DNA of 9,539 bases from Thermoplasmata archaeon (GCA_003561665.1 PWVY01000085.1:1-9539), one strand, 5' to 3'. Positions 1 to 7,581 are shown, counted from the stretch's first letter. A program made the numbers and translations. Notes: generated by a model not told the origin, from the sequence alone.

Positions 1-1050
1 CAGAAGAAGGAACTCGAGGAGCACTTGGACGACGTCGCGGAGAAAACCGCGGATACGCGGAGAGAACGGCGCCGATCGTTAGAGGAGCTTGAACGACGCT
101 ACGAGGACCGGTTGGAGGAGGTCCAATCCCTGTTCGAGCGAGGTGCCTTGCAAGAGGTCCGCGAGACGCTTCTTGGGGAGCTTGCCGAATCCGGCCTCGT
201 CACGGACGAGGGCACGCCGACGGAGCGGCTCTTGGAGAAGTTCAGCTCGCTGTTGTACGAGGATGTGCAACGGACCTTGCCTCAGGGGGGCCGAACGCAA
301 CCGGGCGCGTTCCTGGGCGGAGAGGGAGAGTACGAGAAGGGCCCGATCCGTTCGTTGAACGAGCGCGGCTCCGTCGCGCTGGTGGACAGCGCGGTGCGGG
401 CCAAGCAGAACCACCCGGGCCAATCGCGGTTGTACGACTCGGATCTGTTGGTGCACAGAGAGGTTCGATCGAACACGACGCACGTGGTCCTCATCTTCGA
501 TCGAAGCGGTAGCATGGAAGAGAAGGGCCGCTTCGAGGCGGCCAAGAAGGTGTGCTTGATCATGCACCAGGCCGTGCTCCAAGCCGACCCCCGCCACCGC
601 GTGGACATCCTCTCCATGGCCACAGACGTTGAACGCGTCGGCCTCGAAGAGGCATGGGAGGCCGAGCTTGGAGGCTTCACGAACCACGGAGAGGCCTTGC
701 GTCAAGCGCGCGAGTTGTTAGAGCACGAGGATGCCGACCGTCGCTTGGTGTACTTGATCACGGACGGGTTGCCGGAAGCGTACACGGACGAAGAGGGCGA
801 GGTCGTGGTGGACACGCCCGAGGTCTGCACGCCGTACGCGATCGAGCAGGCCGAGGCCTTGCGCGAGTTGCCAGGAGTGCGCGTGATGATGATCCAACTG
901 GAAACCGAGGAGGAGCTTTACATCGACGCTGCGCGGGACATCGCGAACGCGGCCGGCGGCCGCGTGGAAGCCCTGGACCCGGAAGAGCTTGCTCAAACGA
1001 TCATGCTGGACTTCGAAGCGGCGATGGGGGAAGGCGGGCCTACCTTATGA
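1..1050 (+). CDS. VWA (von Willebrand factor A) domain protein, 5' end cut off by window edge
   Basis: The reading frame is open from base 1, so the true start lies outside the window. A TTG at 25 is the first possible start inside it, but the residues before it continue the same charged helix. The N-terminal part (about bases 1-150) is rich in Glu, Arg and Lys and looks coiled-coil. The VWA domain follows from about base 475. All MIDAS metal-site elements are visible: DRSGS at 499-513, the Thr in GFTNHG at 679-681 and the Asp of ITDG at 763-765. A metal-bound MIDAS normally binds a protein ligand. Soluble prokaryotic VWA proteins of the CoxE/CobT/MoxR-associated type often work with an AAA+ ATPase encoded next door, which would be upstream here and unseen. 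No signal peptide or membrane helix is seen in the visible part, so a cytoplasmic site is likely. The stop overlaps the start of the GH15 gene (ATGA), implying translational coupling. The target is unknown. Confidence 0.85.
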   Translation, partial: QKKELEEHLDDVAEKTADTRRERRRSLEELERRYEDRLEEVQSLFERGALQEVRETLLGELAESGLVTDEGTPTERLLEKFSSLLYEDVQRTLPQGGRTQPGAFLGGEGEYEKGPIRSLNERGSVALVDSAVRAKQNHPGQSRLYDSDLLVHREVRSNTTHVVLIFDRSGSMEEKGRFEAAKKVCLIMHQAVLQADPRHRVDILSMATDVERVGLEEAWEAELGGFTNHGEALRQARELLEHEDADRRLVYLITDGLPEAYTDEEGEVVVDTPEVCTPYAIEQAEALRELPGVRVMMIQLETEEELYIDAARDIANAAGGRVEALDPEELAQTIMLDFEAAMGEGGPTL

Positions 1051-2930
1051 CAACCCCCGCATCGTCCATCGAGCCCTTGGACCCCGCGCATCCCCCCATC
1101 GGGTACCATGGCATCATCGGGGACATGCACACGGCTTGTCTGGTCGGGAAGGACACGAGCATCGACTGGTACTGTTACCCGCACTTCGATGACCCTCCCA
1201 TCTTCTGCGGGATCCTGGATGGCGAGAAAGGCGGCCGGTTCCGCATCGGCACCGATCAAGGCCAAGACACGCGCCAGCTTTACCTGCCCAACACGAACGT
1301 GCTCATCACGCGGCATCTAAGCCCCACCGGGCTGCTCGAGGTCACGGACCTGATGCCCGTCCAGGAAGAAACCGTCGGGGAGGAAACCGATCACTGGCAC
1401 GGGTTGATCCGCCGCGTGCGAGCAACGCGAGGACGCGTCGAAGCCTCCGTCGAATGTTTGCCCACGTTCGATTTCGCTCGCCAAGCCCCCAAGGTCACCC
1501 TCACGGAGGACGGGGCGCGCTTGGAAGGGCCCAACCGGTCCCTTCGCTTGGTCTCCCCGGTGGATCTTGAAGCCGTGAACGGTCCCCCAGGCACAGCCGG
1601 CGCCGTGGGAAGCTTCACGGTGGAGGCTGAGGATTCGCGCTGGTTTCTGCTCTCGGACGTGGACCAGGGGGACCCGTACGGGCTTGATCCCACCTCGCCC
1701 AGCGACATGGAGACGCTCCTGGAGGAGACGATGTTCTACTGGAGGGCCTGGGCGGACCGGTGCACGTACAACGGGCGCTGGCACCAGCGCGTGATGCGTT
1801 CCGCCCTCACGCTGAAGCTTTTAACGTTCGCACCCACCGGCGCCATCGTGGCCGCGCCCACCACGAGCCTTCCCGAGGCCATCGGTGGCGAGCGCAACTG
1901 GGATTACCGGTTCACCTGGCTGCGCGATGCCGCGTTCACGCTTCGAGCCCTCTTCCGCTTAGGCTACGTGGAGGAAGGGCGCGCCTTCCTTCGATGGCTC
2001 GCTGATCGGATCCATGAGGCCCCCGAGGACGAGCCCATCCAGGTCCTGTACGGCATCGACGGGCGCCGCAACCTCAAAGAGAGCCACGTGGAGCACTTGT
2101 CCGGGTACCACGGATCGCGCCCCGTACGTATCGGGAACGCGGCGCACGCTCAGCGCCAACTCGACGTCTTCGGTGAAGTCCTCGAGACCGTCTCCGACTA
2201 CGCCGATCGTCACGGGGACCTTGGCGGGATGTGGGAGGATTTGTTGCCGTTGATGGATTGGCTGGTGGAGCATTGGCGCGAACCGGATGCAGGCATCTGG
2301 GAGGTCCGCGGGCCCGATCGGCACTTCGTGTACTCGAAAGTCATGTGCTGGGTCGCGTTCGATCGCGCCATCCGCCTGGCCGAAACGCACGAGTTAACCG
2401 GTGACGTGGACACCTGGAAACAAGAGCGCGCCGCCGTTCGCCAACAAGTGCTCGAGAACGGCGTGGACCCCAAGCGTGGCTGTTTCACGCAAAGCTACGG
2501 GGATCACACGTTGGACGCTGCGAACCTTCGCATCCCCATGTACGGGTTCTTGCCCCCGGACGATGAGCGCATCGGGAACACGCTGAAGGCCACGCTTGAC
2601 GAGTTAGCAAGCGACGGGCTCGTTCACCGGTACAAGCCCCAGGAGACCGACGACGGGCTCGGCGACGAGGAAGGCACCTTCTCGTTGTGCTCGTTCTGGC
2701 TTGTGGACAACCTCGTGCTCCAAGGAGAGATGGATCGAGCCTGGCTCGAGTTCGAGAAACTCCTCACCCACGGCAACCACCTGGGCCTCTTCGCTGAACA
2801 ACTCGGCCTTGGCGGCGAATCGCTTGGCAACTTCCCCCAAGCCTTCACGCACATCGGCCTTATCCACAGCGCCCTCTTGTTGGACATCGCGCTCACCGCC
2901 CGCCAGATGACGCAAGACGTGACACGCTGA
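1047..2930 (+). CDS. Glycoside hydrolase family 15 (glucoamylase/trehalase-like)
   Basis: 627 residues, the usual size of prokaryotic GH15 enzymes, which release glucose from alpha-glucans or, in several archaea and actinobacteria, cleave trehalose. The N-terminus has the family's IGYHGIIGD and SIDWYC segments in the beta-sandwich part. The (alpha/alpha)6 barrel carries RNWDYRFTWLRDA from about residue 283. The likely general acid is E419 in IWEVRG and the likely base is E584 in LFAEQ, followed by GNFPQAFTHIGL. Both catalytic glutamates are therefore present and about 165 residues apart. No signal peptide is seen, so it should act on intracellular glucan or trehalose. The ATG at 1047 overlaps the stop of the VWA gene (ATGA) and lies just ahead of the conserved N-terminus. 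The frame is also open upstream to 654, but that part is out-of-frame VWA sequence. Nearness to otsA favours trehalase or a storage-sugar role. Glucoamylase is the alternative; sequence alone does not decide. Confidence 0.93.
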   Translation: MTTPASSIEPLDPAHPPIGYHGIIGDMHTACLVGKDTSIDWYCYPHFDDPPIFCGILDGEKGGRFRIGTDQGQDTRQLYLPNTNVLITRHLSPTGLLEVTDLMPVQEETVGEETDHWHGLIRRVRATRGRVEASVECLPTFDFARQAPKVTLTEDGARLEGPNRSLRLVSPVDLEAVNGPPGTAGAVGSFTVEAEDSRWFLLSDVDQGDPYGLDPTSPSDMETLLEETMFYWRAWADRCTYNGRWHQRVMRSALTLKLLTFAPTGAIVAAPTTSLPEAIGGERNWDYRFTWLRDAAFTLRALFRLGYVEEGRAFLRWLADRIHEAPEDEPIQVLYGIDGRRNLKESHVEHLSGYHGSRPVRIGNAAHAQRQLDVFGEVLETVSDYADRHGDLGGMWEDLLPLMDWLVEHWREPDAGIWEVRGPDRHFVYSKVMCWVAFDRAIRLAETHELTGDVDTWKQERAAVRQQVLENGVDPKRGCFTQSYGDHTLDAANLRIPMYGFLPPDDERIGNTLKATLDELASDGLVHRYKPQETDDGLGDEEGTFSLCSFWLVDNLVLQGEMDRAWLEFEKLLTHGNHLGLFAEQLGLGGESLGNFPQAFTHIGLIHSALLLDIALTARQMTQDVTR

Positions 2931-2963
2931 CAGGGCCCATGCAACCTCGCGCTCCCTCGAGAG

Positions 2964-2969
2964 CTTAAA
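2964..2969 (+). promoter_or_regulatory. TATA-like box (CTTAAA) of the PfkB kinase gene
   Basis: CTTAAA begins 29 bases upstream of the GTG start at 2993, in the 62-base gap after the GH15 gene. Archaeal TATA boxes lie about 25-30 bases before the transcription start, so the mRNA would begin at or next to the start codon (leaderless). The GGGG at 2986-2989 is only 3 bases from the GTG, too close for a normal ribosome binding site. Three other genes in the window have the same arrangement. Confidence 0.5.
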
Positions 2970-2992
2970 CCGCGATCCCCATTCAGGGGTAC

Positions 2993-4033
2993 GTGCCCTC
3001 CGACCTCGCCCACAAGGTCAACGCGAACCAAGATCGCCTTCGCCAAGCCCGAGCCGTCGTCCTCCCCGACTTGTACGTGGACCATCTGGTCCCCATCGAG
3101 AACCGCCAACGGCTCAACGCGGGCATCGAACGGTTAATCGAACAAGGCGGCGGCAACCTCCTCACCGCTCCTCACCACCTTCAACTGGGAGGCAACGCCG
3201 CCAACACCGCCCACGCTCTTGCAAACCTCGGCGTGCCCACGACCCTCATCGCGCCCACGAACACGTTCGGACGCGCCCTCTACGAAGACGCGACCAAGAA
3301 CGTGCCCGCCACCCTCGAAGGCCTAATCCCCACGCCGCAAGCCTCCTCCACCGTCGCGCTCGAACTCGAAGCGGAGAACGCCAACGTCATGCTCTCGGCT
3401 CCTGGACCCCTAGCAACGTTCGGACCTGATGACCTCGACGAGGACGCCTGGAACCGGATCGAGAACGCAGACGCTGTCGCCGTGACGAACTGGGCCCAAA
3501 CGCTTGAGCACGGGACCCAACTCCTCAAGGAGGTGCTCCCTAGGGCCCACGCTGCGGGCGCGTTCACGTTCATGGACACCGGCGACCCGGCTCACCGAGG
3601 CGACGACGTGGACGCCCTGCTGGAGAGCCTTGGGGCCCTCGACGCGCTTGACGCGTGGGGCATGAACGAGCACGAGGCCACGCACTTCGCTGCACGCATC
3701 ACGGATCAAGATCCATCGGCCCTGAGCCTCAAGGACGCCGCGCGAGCCTTGGATGAGCATGTTGGATGCCGCATCGACGTGCACACCGCCGACAACGCGC
3801 TCAGCATGCAAAGCGGGCACGCCACGCAAGCGGGAACGTTCCCCGTCAAGGCCCGCTTTTTGACGGGGGCAGGAGATGCATGGAACGCTGGCAACATCGC
3901 CGCCATCCTGATGGGGTTCGAAGGCCAGGACCGGTTATCGCTCGCCAACGCCGTGGCCGGCCTATCGATCAGTCGCCCCGCGCATGCACGGGTCACGCTT
4001 GCCGACGTGACCGGGTTCCTATCCGAACAGTAA
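2993..4033 (+). CDS. PfkB/ribokinase-family carbohydrate kinase
   Basis: 346 residues, slightly longer than typical family members (about 300-330). The family transfers phosphate from ATP (sometimes ADP) to a sugar or nucleoside hydroxyl. The first signature is GGNAANTAHALANLG at residues 66-80, the substrate and lid region. The NxxE metal/phosphate motif is N225-E-H-E228. The second signature, LTGAGDAWNAGNIAA, contains the anion hole and the likely catalytic base D295. All key elements are intact, so an active kinase is expected. The substrate cannot be read from sequence: ribose, fructose, fructose phosphate, ketohexose, glucose and nucleosides are all possible in this family. The first 20 residues are a charged extension before the first beta strand. 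Start is GTG, supported by the CTTAAA box 29 bases upstream. Position between GH15 and otsA suggests a sugar released or used by those enzymes, but this is inference. Confidence 0.9.
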   Translation: MPSDLAHKVNANQDRLRQARAVVLPDLYVDHLVPIENRQRLNAGIERLIEQGGGNLLTAPHHLQLGGNAANTAHALANLGVPTTLIAPTNTFGRALYEDATKNVPATLEGLIPTPQASSTVALELEAENANVMLSAPGPLATFGPDDLDEDAWNRIENADAVAVTNWAQTLEHGTQLLKEVLPRAHAAGAFTFMDTGDPAHRGDDVDALLESLGALDALDAWGMNEHEATHFAARITDQDPSALSLKDAARALDEHVGCRIDVHTADNALSMQSGHATQAGTFPVKARFLTGAGDAWNAGNIAAILMGFEGQDRLSLANAVAGLSISRPAHARVTLADVTGFLSEQ

Positions 4034-4099
4034 GGAACGACTGGCATCGCGGCCTGCCCGCGCCGAAGGACTCATACGTGCAAGAAGAAGGTTCGGTGT

Positions 4100-4133
4100 A
4101 GGATCCTGCAGATTCGAAGACGTCATGGATCCT
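4100..4133. repeat. 7-bp inverted repeat with GGATCC cores ahead of otsA
   Basis: AGGATCC at 4100-4106 is the reverse complement of GGATCCT at 4127-4133, with 20 bases between. Each core GGATCC is itself palindromic, so the pair can also be read as a direct repeat. It ends 14 bases before the otsA start, inside the 114-base gap after the kinase gene. It could be an operator or an RNA hairpin covering the start region, or chance. Confidence 0.3.
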
Positions 4134-4147
4134 TCGGGTGCATCTCC

Positions 4148-5587
4148 TTGGAAGATCTTGTCGTCGTCTCGAACCGCCTCCCCGTCGAGGTCAAGCGAAC
4201 CCAGGATGGGTACCGTGTGCACCCTAGCCCTGGCGGGCTTGCTTCCGCCCTAGACAAGCTGATGACGCAACGGGGTGGAGCATGGATCGGGTGGCCGGGC
4301 ATCACGGGCCCTATCAACCTGGACGATGCGGATACGCCCAAGGATGTGGGGTACGATCTTGTCCCTGTCAGCCTCACGGAGCGAGAGCGAAAGGAGTACT
4401 ACCTTGGTTTCTCCAACGAGATCTTGTGGCCGTTGTTCCATGATTTGCACCCGTTCTGCGAGTTCGAGCCCCGTTTCTGGGAGACCTACCAAATCGTCAA
4501 TGAGCGCTTCGCGCGCACCACGAAAGAGACCATCGACGCGGACGAGAGGGTTTGGATCCACGACTACCAACTGATGCTCGTTGGCGAAAAGCTTCGAGAC
4601 CTTGGGGAAACACGCCCGTTAGGGTTCTTCCTGCACACGCCCTTCCCCTCAGAGAACATCCTCCAACGGTTACCCTGGCACACGGTCCTTCTTCGATCCC
4701 TGATCGCGTTCGACGTCATCGGGGTGCAAACCCGGCGCGACTTGGCGAACCTCCAAACCGCGCTCCCTAGCCTTCTTCCTGACGTGAAGATCGAACGCGA
4801 CGAGGATCAACTCACCATCGAGCACGAGAAGGGCGAAAGCACGGCCAAGGTCTTCCCCATCAGCATCGACTTCGCGTCCATCCAAGCCCAAGCCACGAGT
4901 TCCCCCGTGGAACGCGAACACGAACGCATCCACCAACGGTTGCTCTTGGACGACCACACGTACCTTCTCGGGGTCGAACGCCTCGATTACACGAAAGGGA
5001 TCCCCGAGCGCTTGAAAGCCTTCCAACGTGCCCTGGAGTTTTACCCTGAACTTGAGGGCAACGTGACCCTGATCCAACATACGCATCCAAGCCGCGAGCA
5101 GATCAACCAGTACGAGGACCTTCGCGAACTCGTCGAACGCGAGGTGGGACGCACCAACGGAGCGCTTGGGTCCGTCGATTGGGTCCCGGTCCGTTACACG
5201 TGTGGACACATGGGCTTCGAGAAGATCCTCGCGCTTTACCGCTTAGCGGATGTCGCCCTCGTAACCCCCATCCGTGACGGGATGAACCTCGTAGCCAAAG
5301 AGTACTGCGCCACGAAAGTGAACCATGACGGCGTGCTCGTGCTTAGCAAGTTCGCCGGTGCTGCCGAGGAGCTCTGCGACAACGCGCTCATCGTGAACCC
5401 TCATGATGTCGATCAGATGGCTGAAGCGATCTACGTTGCTTGCACGATGGAGCCAGAGGAGCGTCGACGCCGCATGAAGGGCCTCCGTGAACAGATCGAA
5501 GAGCACAACGTGCACCGGTGGGCGAACGAGTTCCTTGAAACCGTCGAACGCCGCACCGATCCCGTGTCCAAGCCCCCGTCCCGATAA
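4148..5587 (+). CDS. otsA: Trehalose-6-phosphate synthase (OtsA, GT20)
   Basis: 479 residues, the normal length of a stand-alone OtsA with no fused phosphatase domain. It transfers glucose from an NDP-glucose to glucose-6-phosphate, giving trehalose-6-phosphate in the cytoplasm. The N-terminus VVVSNRLPVEV carries R10 of the glucose-6-phosphate site. Then come AWIGWPG, LWPLFHDL, WIHDYQLM and GFFLHTPFPSENI. The nucleotide-sugar site has ERLDYTKGIPER, with R278 and K283 equivalent to the E. coli R262 and K267. DGMNLVAKE contains D377 (E. coli D361), and LSKFAGAAEEL follows. Every catalytic element is conserved. The donor nucleotide (UDP, GDP or ADP) cannot be told. The TTG start is the only start codon in frame near the conserved N-terminus, but no clear TATA box or ribosome binding site precedes it. 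Transcription could come from the kinase gene or from the repeat-containing gap. No otsB phosphatase gene is in the window. Confidence 0.97.
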   Translation: MEDLVVVSNRLPVEVKRTQDGYRVHPSPGGLASALDKLMTQRGGAWIGWPGITGPINLDDADTPKDVGYDLVPVSLTERERKEYYLGFSNEILWPLFHDLHPFCEFEPRFWETYQIVNERFARTTKETIDADERVWIHDYQLMLVGEKLRDLGETRPLGFFLHTPFPSENILQRLPWHTVLLRSLIAFDVIGVQTRRDLANLQTALPSLLPDVKIERDEDQLTIEHEKGESTAKVFPISIDFASIQAQATSSPVEREHERIHQRLLLDDHTYLLGVERLDYTKGIPERLKAFQRALEFYPELEGNVTLIQHTHPSREQINQYEDLRELVEREVGRTNGALGSVDWVPVRYTCGHMGFEKILALYRLADVALVTPIRDGMNLVAKEYCATKVNHDGVLVLSKFAGAAEELCDNALIVNPHDVDQMAEAIYVACTMEPEERRRRMKGLREQIEEHNVHRWANEFLETVERRTDPVSKPPSR

Positions 5588-5628
5588 GGCCCAGGATCCG
5601 TGGGGTACAAGCCGAAAACGCCAAACGT

Positions 5629-6591
5629 TTGAACCGGACTGTCCTTGGCATGCGGGTCGGGGCCCTTTCCGCGGTAGGCGTGTTCATGATCACTGTTTTG
5701 CTGTTCGCAGCAGGCATAGCCGCAGCACAGGACCCGGGCAACCCTCTTGAGGACCCGCCCCCCGTCGTCTTCGAGGATCAAACCATCCAAGAGCCGATTG
5801 TGCCGTTGGAAGACCGCGACCAAGCCATCCTCTCTATGGGTGTCGGTTGTGATGCCTTGGAAACGCCCGAAACGACGACTACGGCGACCCTCAGCATCTC
5901 GAATGCTCCCGCATCGGCGAGCACGACGCTGTCGCCCGCATCCACCTCGTGGGTGTCCGAGCTTGGGGATTGCCCCAGCGAAGACATCGTGCACGAGGGC
6001 GAGGCTCTCTTGGATGTAGGGTTCGACGAGACCGCGACGGCCTACGAGACCGTCACCCTGCAACTGGAGATGATGGTCGAGAAGCTTCCACCCACCAACG
6101 ATACGCCCCGAGAGTACGGGCCCTTCATAGCCAACGTGACCGTCACGCCGGGGTACCTTGAACAACACGAGGTCACCATCGATGATTCAACGCAACAGGG
6201 CATCGCGGGTCAGACGCTCACGTACCAAGCAAGCCTGGAGAACCTCGCCAACGGAGAAACGCGCTTCGATGTCTCCGTGCAAGCCGACGAGGCGTTGAGT
6301 GTTGAGGTGGATCCATCCGAGATCGTGCTTGCACCTCACGAGCCGGGATCGTTCACCGTGGACGTCACGCACGGTGCGCCGGATGCGCTTGAAGAGCCCG
6401 CGGCGTACGATGTGGATCTGGAGATCACGCCCGCCTCTACGCACGAAAAGGGTGGCGACGGCGACCCGACATCGCTCACCGTGGTCGCTGAACTTGAACC
6501 CGTTGATGAAGGCGTCCTTGGCGCTCCTGGACCCGCGGTGCTCGCGCTCGTCTCCACGCTTGGCCTTGCCGCGGTTGCTCGGTCTCGATGA
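5629..6591 (+). CDS. Exported Ig-like surface protein with PGF-CTERM-like tail
   Basis: 320 residues, not assignable to a named family. Residues 1-33 form a signal peptide: Arg at 3 and 9, a hydrophobic core, and a probable cut after GIAAA. A Pro/Glu-rich linker follows. Residues about 64-175 and 178-270 look like two beta-sandwich (Ig/CARDB-like) domains, shown by alternating hydrophobic strands and segments such as VDPSEIVLAPHEPGSFTVDV. C74 and C115 could form a disulfide. After an acidic linker, APGPAVLALVSTLG and a short ARSR tail make one C-terminal helix plus basic end. This matches the layout of archaeosortase/PGF-CTERM anchors, but PGP replaces PGF. It is likely held on the outer face of the membrane or linked into the S-layer. 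Start is uncertain: TTG at 5629, or ATG at 5650 giving a shorter but still good signal peptide. It begins 41 bases after otsA and may be co-transcribed with it. Confidence 0.75.
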   Translation: MNRTVLGMRVGALSAVGVFMITVLLFAAGIAAAQDPGNPLEDPPPVVFEDQTIQEPIVPLEDRDQAILSMGVGCDALETPETTTTATLSISNAPASASTTLSPASTSWVSELGDCPSEDIVHEGEALLDVGFDETATAYETVTLQLEMMVEKLPPTNDTPREYGPFIANVTVTPGYLEQHEVTIDDSTQQGIAGQTLTYQASLENLANGETRFDVSVQADEALSVEVDPSEIVLAPHEPGSFTVDVTHGAPDALEEPAAYDVDLEITPASTHEKGGDGDPTSLTVVAELEPVDEGVLGAPGPAVLALVSTLGLAAVARSR

Positions 6592-6627
6592 TGCGGCTGG
6601 CGGTTCAGGGAACGTGACCTGAGGGGG

Positions 6628-7011
6628 TCATTCGTCGCGTTCGATGAGTTCGACCCAGTTGCCGTCGATGTCTTTGACGAACGCGATGTGGGAGCCGGTG
6701 GACAACTCGAACGGTTCCATGGCGGGTTCGACGCCGGCCGTGGTGAGTTGGTTGAACAGGTGCTTGACGTCTTGGCAGGTGATGGCGATGTGGTCGAAGT
6801 TGTTGCCGGCTTCGTAGTCGTCTTCGTCCCAGTCGCCCCAGTGGGTGAGTTCGAGTTTCATGTCGTCGCTTTCGTACCCGACGAACGCGATCTCGGCGTT
6901 GTTCTCGGGGATCTTCTTGCGGCTGATGATCTTCATGCCGAAGTGCTGCTGGTAGAAGTCGATCGCGTCGTCGAGGTTGCGCACGTTCAAGCAGCAGTGG
7001 TCCAGGCGCAT
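6628..7011 (-). CDS. gloA: Glyoxalase I-like VOC-fold metalloenzyme
   Basis: 127 residues, close to E. coli GloA (135), with two beta-alpha-beta-beta-beta modules of the vicinal oxygen chelate fold. Glyoxalase I converts the hemithioacetal of methylglyoxal and a thiol to an S-lactoyl thiol. Metal ligands are visible at H5 (MRLDH), E54 (LELTHWG), H74 (FDHIAI) and E121 (WVELIE), matching H5, E56, H74 and E122 of the E. coli enzyme. Other matching parts are FYQQHFGMK, AFVGYES and HIAFVKDIDGNW. A non-glutathione thiol is likely if the host is an archaeon, so the substrate is uncertain; other VOC activities remain possible. The ATG at 7011 starts exactly at the family N-terminus and has a CTTACG box 31 bases upstream. 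An open extension to 7062 lacks family similarity and would include the promoter. The gene converges with the exported-protein gene (36-base gap) and diverges from the Nudix pair. Confidence 0.88.
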   Translation of the reverse strand: MRLDHCCLNVRNLDDAIDFYQQHFGMKIISRKKIPENNAEIAFVGYESDDMKLELTHWGDWDEDDYEAGNNFDHIAITCQDVKHLFNQLTTAGVEPAMEPFELSTGSHIAFVKDIDGNWVELIERDE

Positions 7012-7036
7012 CGAGGCCGTGATGGGGGTGGTGGTT

Positions 7037-7042
7037 CGTAAG
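7037..7042 (-). promoter_or_regulatory. TATA-like box (CTTACG) of the VOC/glyoxalase gene
   Basis: Read on the minus strand, CTTACG (followed by AA) begins 31 bases before the ATG at 7011, suggesting a leaderless transcript. It differs from a strong TATA box by C and G at its end, so it may be weak or need an activator. No ribosome binding site is seen before the ATG. Confidence 0.4.
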
Positions 7043-7065
7043 CTTGCCGACGCCGACCGCATCCT

Positions 7066-7071
7066 CTTATG
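7066..7071 (+). promoter_or_regulatory. TATA-like box (CTTATG) of the Nudix pair
   Basis: CTTATG begins 28 bases before the ATG at 7094, the same geometry as the other boxes. Between box and start lies a G-rich stretch (7081-7090, nine G in ten bases). It is only 3 bases from the ATG, so it fits poorly as a ribosome binding site. The box lies 24 bases from the divergent box of the VOC gene. Confidence 0.42.
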
Positions 7072-7093
7072 AGGGTAGTCGGGTGGGGGGTGT

Positions 7094-7567
7094 ATGCATC
7101 AGGATTTCGAGAAGGTTGGTTCTCCGACGAGCCAGAGCCCGTTCCATCATGTGAACGCGCAGGGGTTAGCGCTCAGGCTCCAGGTGATGGTGTTGATCCG
7201 TGATGGGGAGGATCGCATCGCGTTGGCGCAAACCCAGAAGCATCAGCCGGGGCGTTGGTGGATCCCGGCGGAGACGCTTCGTCCCAACGAGGATGTGAAG
7301 GAGGCGGCTTCGCGCGTGAGCGAGACGTGGTTCGGGGAGGATTTGGAACCGGGCCTCGTGGACGTTCTAACGTTCCCTGCGAACACGGATGAGGGGCACA
7401 CGGCGTGGTACATCATCCACATCTTCGAGGTGCGCGCCGGTTCGGGTGAGCTCACGAGCGTGCCGGAGGGCGTGACGTTGGAGTTCGTGGCACCGGGCGA
7501 GGAGGCTCCTGGGCCTTTCGCGATGGATCACGGTACCGTGTGGGCGCGGTTCGCTGACACCGCGTAG
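7094..7567 (+). CDS. Nudix-fold protein with degenerate Nudix box
   Basis: 157 residues with the layout of a Nudix domain. Strands around VMVLIRDGEDRIALAQ (31-46) come first, then WWIPAETLRPNE, a helix, and strands to WYIIHIFEV. Aligned to GX5EX7REUXEEXGU, the box starts at E60 where Gly is expected. E66 and R74 are kept, but the next six residues VSETWF replace EUXEEX. The glutamates that normally bind Mg2+ for diphosphate hydrolysis are therefore missing. This suggests a binding, regulatory or structural protein, or a changed chemistry, as in other Nudix proteins that lost catalysis. The ATG at 7094 has a CTTATG box 28 bases upstream. A canonical Nudix gene starts 14 bases after the stop, so the two are very likely co-transcribed and may form a complex. 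The N-terminal 25 residues are polar and have no recognised match. Ligand unknown. Confidence 0.75.
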   Translation: MHQDFEKVGSPTSQSPFHHVNAQGLALRLQVMVLIRDGEDRIALAQTQKHQPGRWWIPAETLRPNEDVKEAASRVSETWFGEDLEPGLVDVLTFPANTDEGHTAWYIIHIFEVRAGSGELTSVPEGVTLEFVAPGEEAPGPFAMDHGTVWARFADTA

Positions 7568-7581
7568 GGGTCGGTGTCGGT

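Noticed and set aside
654..1046. In-frame upstream extension of the GH15 gene
   Set aside because: It is VWA coding sequence read in another frame, Arg/Gly-rich and without family similarity. The ATG at 1047 fits the GH15 N-terminus.
5431..6168. 245-codon open frame on the minus strand
   Set aside because: It is antisense to the otsA 3' end and the exported-protein gene, has no recognisable domain, and crosses the boundary of two well-supported genes.
6615..6630. TGACC/GGTCA hairpin between the convergent exported-protein and VOC genes as a terminator
   Set aside because: The stem is only 5 bp, overlaps the VOC stop codon and has no T-run on either strand, so chance is likely.
7012..7062. 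17-residue N-terminal extension of the VOC protein
   Set aside because: It has no similarity to the family, covers the likely promoter, and the ATG at 7011 begins exactly at the conserved MRLDH.
7073..7090. G-quadruplex before the Nudix ATG
   Set aside because: Four separate G3 tracts with loops cannot be formed. Only three tracts plus extra G are present.
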